This document shows positions 1 through 4,862 of a DNA stretch of 6,078 nt, piece by piece. The position numbers were made by a program, and so were the translations under genes. The DNA is from Chitinophagaceae bacterium (GTDB lineage: Bacteria; Bacteroidota; Bacteroidia; Chitinophagales; Chitinophagaceae): assembly GCA_003135585.1 (NCBI GenBank), contig PLCH01000539.1:2441-8518 (forward strand). The letters are read 5' to 3'. The notes beneath the pieces are model-generated. The model saw nothing but the letters and a program-made list of their open reading frames with translations, was not told the DNA's origin and did not search any database. The stretch's first letter is position 1; every line of letters begins with the position of its first letter.

Positions 1-224
1 GGGTGAGGCCCTTCGAAGGCAGGTATGATGCCATGCCGCCCACTCCTGGCCGGGGAGATGGAAAGGGTAATTTTACCTGTAAGCTACCCTATCCTTCCGC
101 TCTGCTTATTTCCGGGGAGGTCCGGGATATTCAGACCTTGAAAATCCTGGACCAGGAGTTTCTGGTAATTGCACGCAAAAATGAAAAGCTGAGTTTCCTC
201 TCTTATCAAAGGATCGGAAAATAA
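1..224 (+). CDS. C-terminal end of a probable CRTAC1-type VCBS/FG-GAP repeat protein (5' partial)
   Basis: The frame is open from the left edge (first whole codon at base 3) to TAA at 222-224, giving 73 visible residues. The GTG at base 3 is only where the window begins and is not a proposed start. The stretch RPFEGRYDA, then a DGKGNF turn, then a G-x-VRDIQ strand and a final LVIARKNEKLSFLSY strand, resembles my memory of how large Bacteroidota CRTAC1-like FG-GAP/VCBS proteins end: a beta-propeller blade with calcium-binding loops, usually exported. Only the tail is present, so signal peptide, repeat number and any ASPIC/UnbV domain cannot be judged. It converges on the minus-strand SRPBCC/GyrI gene, and the two coding ends overlap by 19 bases (206-224). 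The family call is from pattern recognition; another repeat protein is possible. Confidence 0.7.
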   Translation, partial: VRPFEGRYDAMPPTPGRGDGKGNFTCKLPYPSALLISGEVRDIQTLKILDQEFLVIARKNEKLSFLSYQRIGK

Positions 225-1171
225 ATCTCGATTCGCATATGCAGGCTGTCCTCGGCGGTTTTGGGGTCAGTCAGATATTTTTCATAAACCATAGCTACTT
301 TGAGCAGCCGTTTATCCCTTGAATATCTTTCCATAGCGGCATATAACCTGCCCAGGCCGCTGTAAGGTCCCTCATAGTGACCTACCAACATTCTACCATG
401 GCTCGGCATTTCAAGTATAGAGATTTGTTGATCACTGAATCCTTTTTTTGTTGTGGGAATTCCGGCAGAGATCCGAATGCTGTCCCTTCCGCTCAAACTG
501 AAATTTGCCATCCTGCAATTGCTTAGGGGGACATCTTTTTTCTTTGCATACTCGAAAATACTGTGGTACATGCGGCCGAGAGATACAATCTTGTCTTTTT
601 TAGCGCAGCTGGCAACCTTGGTAACAACCAGTGTGTCTTTTACTGTCTCAATGCTTATGGGAAACCCATATAGCCGAAGGGAATCTTCGATAATATATTT
701 TAGATTCCTAAGGCTTTGGTCCATTTCCTTACCTGTAAAGAACCTTTCCCTTAACCACCCAAAAAGCGGAAGAGACCGTATCCAGACAACCCGGGTCGTT
801 CTATCAAGGGAATCAGAAACCGCCTGGATGAAATGATATTCTTTTGTCCCCCCAAGGTCCGCCCTTACCTGCACATACACCGGATTGGTTTCAGTGATGG
901 TATAAATATTGTCCCCTGATCGGAGGGAGGCATTGACCCCCGAGGATCTATCGGAATACCTCATACGCGCGCTATCCAAAGTACTGAATTCTACATTCCA
1001 ATTTTTCCATTGGCGCAGATCGGTAAAAGGACAACCGGCATATTCTACCGGCTCATTGACCGAAATTTCTTTTTTTATCTCAAGACGGACAGGCTTCCAG
1101 ATTAGAAAACCCGTGACAATGACCAGGAGGGAGAAAATAATGAACAATATTTTTCTTCGCATTCCGGTCAT
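206..1171 (-). CDS. Membrane-anchored SRPBCC / GyrI-like effector-binding domain protein
   Basis: This 321-residue protein has a basic N-terminus followed by one hydrophobic segment (about residues 7-25), probably a membrane anchor or uncleaved signal. Residues about 30-165 look like an SRPBCC (START-like) hydrophobic-pocket fold, including the typical D-x-RQWKNW stretch (51-58). Residues about 168-321 resemble a GyrI-like (AraC effector-binding) domain, with GHYEGPY at 264-270 and YEKYLTDP at 296-303 as the best landmarks. Bacteroidota commonly carry this two-domain architecture; the ligand is unknown, and no DNA-binding domain is present, so it is not an AraC regulator itself. The stop is TGA at 206-208. 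The start is uncertain between Met1 (1171) and Met4 (1162), because a promoter-like -7 box ends only seven bases before Met1. It lies downstream of the HD-domain gene on the same strand with a 122-base gap. Confidence 0.8.
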   Translation of the reverse strand: MTGMRRKILFIIFSLLVIVTGFLIWKPVRLEIKKEISVNEPVEYAGCPFTDLRQWKNWNVEFSTLDSARMRYSDRSSGVNASLRSGDNIYTITETNPVYVQVRADLGGTKEYHFIQAVSDSLDRTTRVVWIRSLPLFGWLRERFFTGKEMDQSLRNLKYIIEDSLRLYGFPISIETVKDTLVVTKVASCAKKDKIVSLGRMYHSIFEYAKKKDVPLSNCRMANFSLSGRDSIRISAGIPTTKKGFSDQQISILEMPSHGRMLVGHYEGPYSGLGRLYAAMERYSRDKRLLKVAMVYEKYLTDPKTAEDSLHMRIEIYFPIL

Positions 1172-1178
1172 TTTTTTG

Positions 1179-1212
1179 CAAATCTAACAGATATAGAGCT
1201 TAGGTGCAAAAA
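1179..1212 (-). promoter_or_regulatory. Candidate Bacteroidota-type promoter for the SRPBCC/GyrI gene
   Basis: Read on the minus strand, TTTTTG (1212-1207) is followed after 20 bases by TAGATTTG (1186-1179). This fits the Bacteroidota housekeeping sigma-factor pattern of a -33 TTTG and a -7 TAnnTTTG. Only seven bases separate the -7 box from the ATG at 1171, so the transcript would start at or within a few bases of that codon. Either the message is leaderless or the true start is Met4 (1162). The call is from pattern match alone. Confidence 0.55.
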
Positions 1213-1293
1213 GACAAACCAAAAGAATCGTTAAGGCAGGTGGGGTACATGAATGCAATAAATAGTATCCGCTGGAAAAATGATAGGATTTGC

Positions 1294-1902
1294 TTACCTG
1301 ACGTTTTTTTGTTTTTCGATAATGAACAGGATGATTTCTTCCAGAGGATGGTTGATGCGGGACAGGGCGTCTGTAATATCCTCCCTGCTCACCTGTGCCG
1401 CAAAAGAAACGGTTTTTAGTTTTTTCAGAATGCTTTTTACATCCATACCTTCATAGCCTGTTGGCCGGATAAGGGCTGCGGCGTGGATAAAGCCGGACAA
1501 TTCATCAAAAACATAAATCATTTTATCCATTTTGGATGCCGGTTCCACACCGAAATATTTTGGTCCGTGAGAAGCGATACAGCGGATCAGTTCCGGATCA
1601 AGATTCATCTCTTCTAATTTTTCAATAATGATCCTGCAATGTTGATCGGGATATTTTTCCCAATCGGCGTCGTGAAGAAGGCCGGCCAATTCCCATTTCA
1701 ATTGGGTATTTTCATCAGCTCCCTCTTTCTCCCTGGACCAGGCTCTCATCACAGCTGCCACCTGTCGCATATGCAATCGTAAGCGATCATTAGTGACCCA
1801 TTCCTGCAATAAAGCTTGCGCATCCTCGATTGGCATAAGCCTGCCTGCATTACCGGCATCGCCAAAATTGTTTCGTCCGAGGGAATGAATGGAAGTTGAC
1901 AT
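1294..1902 (-). CDS. HD-domain protein, probable metal-dependent phosphohydrolase
   Basis: The protein has 202 residues. It carries an HD-superfamily signature: His44, the His77-Asp78 pair inside LLHDADWEKYPD, His88, and His112 in CIASHGPKY, followed by a DELSGFIHAAALIRP stretch (133-147) and a FAAQVSREDI stretch (167-176). The last two are typical of small stand-alone HD proteins often annotated as HDIG-domain or putative hydrolases. HD proteins use divalent metal to hydrolyse phosphoester bonds, commonly in nucleotides; the substrate of this subgroup is not apparent. It is probably cytoplasmic, with no signal peptide. The first Met is favoured because an A-rich tract precedes it, as is usual for Bacteroidota starts; Met23 (1836), just ahead of the conserved region, is a serious alternative, since residues 1-22 show nothing recognisable. 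The stop is TAA. Two TCCGGA palindromes lie just upstream. Confidence 0.8.
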   Translation of the reverse strand: MSTSIHSLGRNNFGDAGNAGRLMPIEDAQALLQEWVTNDRLRLHMRQVAAVMRAWSREKEGADENTQLKWELAGLLHDADWEKYPDQHCRIIIEKLEEMNLDPELIRCIASHGPKYFGVEPASKMDKMIYVFDELSGFIHAAALIRPTGYEGMDVKSILKKLKTVSFAAQVSREDITDALSRINHPLEEIILFIIEKQKNVR

Positions 1903-2163
1903 AGCTTGCTTTTTCTTTCCGGATATTTTGTACTCCGGATGTAAGATTAAAAGATTGTTGTGAATCTACCAAAATCCAGGACCCGGAACAATGGGAAGGG
2001 TAATGTCAAAGTTTTAGAATAAATAATTGTTAACCTCAAGCACCCCTCTTTCCGATGAACGGATGAAATCCTATTTTTCACGGGAAATTAAAAATTTTAC
2101 TTGTTGGACTGATAAATCATAGCGGGGAGCAGCATATTTAAACCCTTTCAAGTCATGTAAAGT
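1903..2163. other. Divergent intergenic region between the HD-domain gene and the lipoprotein gene
   Basis: This 261-base spacer separates two divergently transcribed genes, so it should hold promoters for both. I see only weak candidates. For the lipoprotein, TATTTTTC at 2072-2079 differs from TAnnTTTG in the last base and lacks a convincing -33 box. For the HD gene, the minus-strand AAACTTTG at 2014-2007 has a TTG 22 bases further upstream. The repeated TCCGGAT near the HD start is listed separately. No RNA gene or coding sequence is evident. Confidence 0.4.
1918..1940. repeat. Pair of TCCGGAT repeats just upstream of the HD-domain gene
   Basis: TCCGGAT occurs at 1918-1924 and again at 1934-1940, a 16-base start-to-start spacing. 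Because TCCGGA is its own reverse complement, the pair is both a direct and an inverted repeat and could form a 6-bp stem with a 10-base loop. It lies 16-38 bases before the HD start codon, a position suited to an operator or a leader hairpin. The function is inferred from location only. Confidence 0.4.
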
Positions 2164-2643
2164 ATGGCAAGGCAAATTTATTTTCCAATCGTGCTTTGTG
2201 TGGTTATTGCCGGGTTAACTTCCTGCTCCAGGAAATGTACCTGCGTAGTAGACCCTGGAGGCCTGGAACCGTCGCTGGTTTCATTTTCCGTTGTTGAAAT
2301 TGATACCTTCGTCCTAAAAAAGTTTGCAAAAGGCTCCAATTTTACGACCTTTTTGGATTCGACCCTGATAGACACGATTCATTTTATGTATACTCCCCAC
2401 CATGATACAACTGATGTATTCACAGGATCAAGTAATGCCTCCCTTTTCAGTAAATATGACTATGAATTTTTTTTCCCTTCATTAGGCGTTTTGTTTAAGA
2501 TAAGCGATATAGATGAACCACAGGTGGAAGGAGATTGCCCGCATAAGATACAATGCGTGGATCCAATAAATTCATATAAAATAAACGGCGTCTTGACAAT
2601 GAAGATAAATCCTTATGACAACCGGATCTATATTCAGAAGTAA
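2164..2643 (+). CDS. Small lipoprotein of unknown function
   Basis: The product is 159 residues. The N-terminus is a short basic-hydrophobic signal (residues 1-20) ending in the lipobox LTSC, so signal peptidase II should cleave before Cys21, leaving a 139-residue lipid-anchored mature chain. I recognise no domain. The mature part contains four further cysteines arranged as C25-x-C27 near the anchor and C125-x5-C131 (inside GDCPHKIQC) near the end, which could form two disulfides in the periplasm or at the surface. The rest is rich in beta-forming, Ser/Thr and aromatic residues. It ends with tandem TAA TAG stops. No neighbour on the same strand is close enough to suggest an operon: the HD gene is divergent, and rplM begins 389 bases later. 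The start ATG is the first in frame and gives the complete signal peptide. Confidence 0.75.
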   Translation: MARQIYFPIVLCVVIAGLTSCSRKCTCVVDPGGLEPSLVSFSVVEIDTFVLKKFAKGSNFTTFLDSTLIDTIHFMYTPHHDTTDVFTGSSNASLFSKYDYEFFFPSLGVLFKISDIDEPQVEGDCPHKIQCVDPINSYKINGVLTMKINPYDNRIYIQK

Positions 2644-2678
2644 TAGAAAGCGATTCCCCACAACTGAAATAAGTCAAG

Positions 2679-2705
2679 TTATTGAACCATCAGCTATCTC
2701 AATAA
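2679..2705. repeat. AT-rich inverted repeat downstream of the lipoprotein gene
   Basis: TTATTGA (2679-2685) and TCAATAA (2699-2705) are perfect 7-base reverse complements around a 13-base loop, 36 bases past the lipoprotein stop. The stem is weak because of its AT content, and no T-run follows, so it is not a convincing terminator alone. Confidence 0.35.
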
Positions 2706-2709
2706 AGTG

Positions 2710-2760
2710 AAAACCATGTCTATTGTCAACCACTTTCCGAAAGGATTCTATCATGGTTTT
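2710..2760 (+). terminator. Inverted repeat, possible terminator of the lipoprotein gene
   Basis: AAAACCATG (2710-2718) and CATGGTTTT (2752-2760) are perfect 9-base reverse complements, and the right arm runs into a T-run and AT-rich sequence (TTTTTAAATAA from 2757). The 33-base loop is long for a classical intrinsic terminator but holds a small CTTT/AAAG hairpin that would shorten it. The alternative is a regulatory structure rather than a terminator. Confidence 0.3.
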
Positions 2761-2779
2761 TAAATAATAATTGAATCCT
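2742..2779. repeat. Inverted repeat interlocking with the 2710-2760 stem
   Basis: AGGATTC (2742-2748) lies in the loop of the preceding stem and is the exact reverse complement of GAATCCT (2773-2779), which lies outside it. The two pairings therefore interlock as in an H-type pseudoknot, or compete as alternative hairpins. No function is known. Confidence 0.3.
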
Positions 2780-2891
2780 ATATGGATCAGGCATTTTCTC
2801 CATTATTCTTGTGGTGCAGAGACTTTATCTTATAAGCAAGAAAAACAGACTCGGCCTGGCGCCAAGGGTATAAAAGTGTGTCAAAAATTTT

Positions 2892-2904
2892 ATTGATAAT
2901 CAAT
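2892..2904. repeat. 13-base palindrome, operator-like
   Basis: ATTGATAATCAAT is a perfect 6-1-6 palindrome about 40 bases before the putative -33 box of the rplM promoter. Its size and position fit a dimeric regulator site, but an AT-rich sequence of this kind can arise by chance. Confidence 0.25.
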
Positions 2905-2941
2905 TAATTACAAAGGTGTCTTTCAAAATACATCCATTTTC

Positions 2942-2975
2942 TTTTGGATGATCAGCGCAAATCTGCCTACCTTCG
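2942..2975 (+). promoter_or_regulatory. Candidate promoter of the rplM-rpsI-rpsB-tsf operon
   Basis: TTTTG (2942-2946) is followed after 21 bases by TACCTTCG (2968-2975), one mismatch from the Bacteroidota -7 consensus TAnnTTTG. Transcription would start near 2980-2984, leaving a leader of about 50 bases that contains the 2990-3013 hairpin. A CATCCA/TGGATG inverted repeat (2931-2936 and 2945-2950) straddles the -33 box. No better candidate is visible in the spacer, and the downstream gaps show no obvious internal promoter. Confidence 0.55.
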
Positions 2976-2989
2976 CCGTCCAATTTATC

Positions 2990-3013
2990 AAGGGTGTTGG
3001 GATAGCAACCCTT
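2990..3013 (+). promoter_or_regulatory. Leader hairpin in the 5' UTR of rplM
   Basis: AAGGGT (2990-2995) can pair with ACCCTT (3008-3013) around a 12-base loop. An alternative register pairs GTTG (2996-2999) with CAAC (3006-3009). The hairpin lies between the putative transcription start and the A-rich ribosome-binding region just before the ATG at 3033. Ribosomal-protein operons are commonly autoregulated through such leaders, and I recall L13 leader candidates being reported in Bacteroidota. I cannot match this sequence to that motif without a covariance model. Confidence 0.4.
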
Positions 3014-3032
3014 TCATTTAAAAATAAACATC

Positions 3033-3476
3033 ATGAGTAAATTACATTTTACAACCAAACACGCGAACGAGGCTACCGTGCAACACAACTGGTATGTTGT
3101 GGACGGTACTAATCAAACCGTAGGTCGCATGTGTGCAAAGATTGCTGCCGTACTGCGGGGCAAGAATAAAGTTTATTATACGCCGCATGTTGATTGCGGT
3201 GATTTTGTAATCGTTACCAATTGCGAAAAAGTAGTTTTTTCAGGGAATAAATTGGAAGAAAAAATATATATCAACTTTTCTGGTTATCCAGGTGGTAAAA
3301 AGGAGGAGGCTGCTAAAAGTTTGTTGAAGCGCCGACCGGAAGCAATAGTGTAGAGGGCAGTAAAGGGAATGCTGCCAAAAAATCGCCTCGGTCGCAAGAT
3401 GTACAAAAAATTATTTGTTTACGCCGGTTCTGGGCATCCCCATCTTGCACAGAAACCACAAACAATAACTTTCTAA
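3033..3476 (+). CDS. rplM: 50S ribosomal protein L13, interrupted by an in-frame TAG at codon 107
   Basis: L13 is an early-assembling 23S rRNA-binding protein of the large ribosomal subunit. The first 106 codons give a clear bacterial L13, with [14 protein letters not shown] (20-33), [16 protein letters not shown] (48-63) and NFSGYPGG (81-88), ending RRPEAIV. Codon 107 (3351-3353) is TAG. The same frame then continues for 40 codons with [14 protein letters not shown] and [16 protein letters not shown], which is the conserved L13 C-terminus, and stops at TAA 3474-3476. Counting the stop as one residue gives 147, a normal length for the family. In E. coli L13 the aligned segment is [15 protein letters not shown], so Glu is expected at codon 107, and GAG to TAG is one base change. 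The full-length gene ends 8 bases before rpsI. Strict ORF calling would end at 3353 and lose the C-terminal quarter. Confidence 0.93.
3351..3353 (+). other. Premature in-frame amber codon within rplM
   Basis: TAG replaces the conserved Glu codon of L13, probably GAG, with the reading frame and conservation intact on both sides. There is no insertion or deletion, so this is a substitution and not a frameshift. It could be a base-calling error, a true nonsense mutation, or a read-through site. Confidence 0.9.
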
Positions 3477-3484
3477 TTAACAAT

Positions 3485-3874
3485 ATGGAAAAGCAAAAAA
3501 ATGCAATCGGACGTCGTAAAGAAGCGGTTACCCGTGTATTCCTGAGCAAGGGTGACGGTAAGATCGTGATCAACGACAAGGATTATAAACAATATTTCAC
3601 GTTAGCCTATCTGCAGAATCAGGTGGAACTTCCATTTAAGACAGTTGATCTTACGGATAAATTTGATGTGAGGATAAATGCAACAGGCGGCGGCATGAAA
3701 GGACAGGCGGAAGCCTCAAAGCTGGGCATCGCCCGCGCTTTACTGGAAGTTAACCCTGATTTCCGCCCTGTGTTAAAGGCTGCGGGTTTATTGCGCCGGG
3801 ATCCCCGTTCTGTAGAGCGCAAAAAACCTGGCCGTAAGAAAGCCAGAAGGAGCTTCCAGTTCAGTAAACGGTAA
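3485..3874 (+). CDS. rpsI: 30S ribosomal protein S9
   Basis: S9 binds the 3' major (head) domain of 16S rRNA, and its C-terminal tail reaches the P-site tRNA. The 129-residue product has the usual family length. It starts with NAIGRRKEAVTRVFL (6-20), has the glycine-rich INATGGGMKGQAEA (64-77) and GIARALLEVNP (81-91) segments, and ends with LLRRDPRSVERKKPGRKKA and the invariant SKR tail that contacts tRNA. No key feature is missing. The start ATG follows AT-rich sequence with no Shine-Dalgarno, normal for Bacteroidota. It lies 8 bases after the full-length rplM end, the standard L13-S9 pair, and is probably co-transcribed from the promoter before rplM. Confidence 0.97.
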   Translation: MEKQKNAIGRRKEAVTRVFLSKGDGKIVINDKDYKQYFTLAYLQNQVELPFKTVDLTDKFDVRINATGGGMKGQAEASKLGIARALLEVNPDFRPVLKAAGLLRRDPRSVERKKPGRKKARRSFQFSKR

Positions 3875-3959
3875 AGGTTGGTTCATGACCCGTGCCTCGA
3901 GGGCATAAACAGGGACAGGGAATAAAAAATTTAGAGCAAAAAATTATTAATTAAATACA
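3875..3959 (+). other. Spacer between rpsI and rpsB, with a weak hairpin
   Basis: The 85-base gap is longer than the others within the operon. TGCC (3893-3896) can pair with GGCA (3902-3905), with an extra T-G wobble pair closing a three-base loop. An AT-rich tract then leads into the rpsB start. S2 controls its own operon through an upstream leader in E. coli; whether this short element does the same here is speculative. No promoter box stands out. Confidence 0.3.
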
Positions 3960-4829
3960 ATGGAAAACAACACTTCTCTCCAGCAACAATTACTCGAAGC
4001 CGGTGTACACTTTGGTCACCTGCGCAAGAAGTGGAATCCGAAAATGCTCCCTTATATCTTCGCCGAAAAGAAGGGTATTCATATCATTGACCTGAACAAA
4101 ACCACGGAAAGCCTTCAGGAATCTGCTGCCGTACTAAAGCAGATTGCGAAAAGCGGGAAGAAGATCATGTTTGTCGGGACGAAAAAACAAGCCAAGGAAA
4201 TTGTTACTGAGTGTGCAAAAAAAATTAATATGCCTTTTGTAACCGAGCGCTGGTTAGGAGGCATGCTCACTCATTTTAATACTGTCCGCAAAAGCGTGAA
4301 GAAAATGCAGAGCATTGACAAGATGCTCAATGACGGTACTTTCGACAGCATCACCAAAAAAGAGCGTCTGACACTGGCACGTGATAAGGACAAGATGGAA
4401 AAGGTGCTGGGTGGTATTGCCCAACTGGGCCGTGTACCCGCTGCACTTTTTATTATTGATATCGGTCACGAACATATTGCCCTGGCCGAAGCAAAAAGAC
4501 TGGGCATTACAACATTTGGGATGGTGGATACCAATTGTGATCCAAATAAAGTTGATTTTGCCATACCTGCAAATGACGATGCGACCAAATCGATAGCAAT
4601 TATTTGCAATTACATAACGGCTGCGGTTGCAGAAGGTCTCGCTGAAAGGCTGGCCGCCAAAGAGGAAGATGTGGAAGATGTTACGACCGATGAGGTTGAA
4701 AAGAAAGCCGCCCGCCTGTTGGCAGAAGCAGAAGCAGAAGCTGCCCGTGCACGAGGTGAGAAGGTAAGAGGGGGCAATCAGCCGAAACGTCGTATACCCA
4801 ATTCACCCAAGCGCACTGGCGCAAGGTAG
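3960..4829 (+). CDS. rpsB: 30S ribosomal protein S2, with a long charged C-terminal extension
   Basis: S2 binds late to the small subunit, near the platform and head, with protein S1 in many bacteria. Landmarks are AGVHFGH (14-20), WNPKMLPYIF (25-34), KIMFVGTKKQAKE (68-80), RWLGGMLTHFNTVRKS (97-112), FIIDIGHEHIALAEAKRLG (164-182) and VDTNCDP (189-195), so the core (about 1-230) is complete. The product has 289 residues, while many bacterial S2 proteins have about 230-260. The extra length is an acidic then Ala/Glu-rich and finally basic tail (about 232-289), including an AEAEAEA run coded by three GCAGAA hexamers and ending KRRIPNSPKRTGAR. Such low-complexity tails are common in S2 of this phylum. 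It ends with TAG and is followed after 33 bases by tsf, the classic rpsB-tsf pair. Confidence 0.97.
   Translation: MENNTSLQQQLLEAGVHFGHLRKKWNPKMLPYIFAEKKGIHIIDLNKTTESLQESAAVLKQIAKSGKKIMFVGTKKQAKEIVTECAKKINMPFVTERWLGGMLTHFNTVRKSVKKMQSIDKMLNDGTFDSITKKERLTLARDKDKMEKVLGGIAQLGRVPAALFIIDIGHEHIALAEAKRLGITTFGMVDTNCDPNKVDFAIPANDDATKSIAIICNYITAAVAEGLAERLAAKEEDVEDVTTDEVEKKAARLLAEAEAEAARARGEKVRGGNQPKRRIPNSPKRTGAR
4722..4739 (+). repeat. Three tandem GCAGAA hexamers inside the rpsB tail
   Basis: GCAGAA is repeated three times exactly, coding Ala-Glu three times in the low-complexity C-terminal extension of S2. Hexamer gain or loss would keep the frame, so length variation between strains is plausible. 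Confidence 0.6.
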
Positions 4830-4862
4830 TTTGTAAAAATTAAAAATAGGACTTAGTAAATT

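Larger units (their letters stand above)
2644..3032. other. 389-base non-coding stretch before the ribosomal-protein operon
   Basis: No plausible gene is visible in either direction. The first half, after the lipoprotein stop, holds three inverted repeats (2679-2705, 2710-2760 and 2742-2779) that could serve as transcript-end structures. The second half is AT-rich and contains a 13-base palindrome (2892-2904), an inverted repeat straddling the -33 region (2931-2950), a candidate promoter (2942-2975) and a leader hairpin (2990-3013). An 8-base palindrome TGGCGCCA at 2857-2864 has no evident role. I see no tRNA or other known RNA fold. Confidence 0.6.

Noticed and set aside
453..1187. Plus-strand open frames of 127 and 92 codons opposite the SRPBCC/GyrI gene
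   Set aside because: They are antisense to a gene with recognisable domains, and their translations show no family features.
1204..1419. Plus-strand 71-codon frame running into the HD-domain gene
   Set aside because: It overlaps the conserved 3' part of the HD gene on the other strand and has no protein-like features.
2857..2864. Palindrome TGGCGCCA in the spacer before rplM
   Set aside because: Eight bases is short, and its position relative to promoter elements suggests no role.
3033..3476. rplM interruption explained by a frameshift or mobile-element insertion
   Set aside because: The same reading frame continues directly on both sides of the TAG with no extra or missing bases, so it is a single-base substitution.
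3354..3484. Treating the 131 bases after the rplM TAG as a regulatory intergenic region
   Set aside because: The sequence encodes the conserved L13 C-terminus in the original frame up to TAA at 3474-3476, so it is coding sequence.
3313..3579. Minus-strand 88-codon frame across the rplM-rpsI junction
   Set aside because: It is antisense to two conserved ribosomal-protein genes; it is open only by chance.
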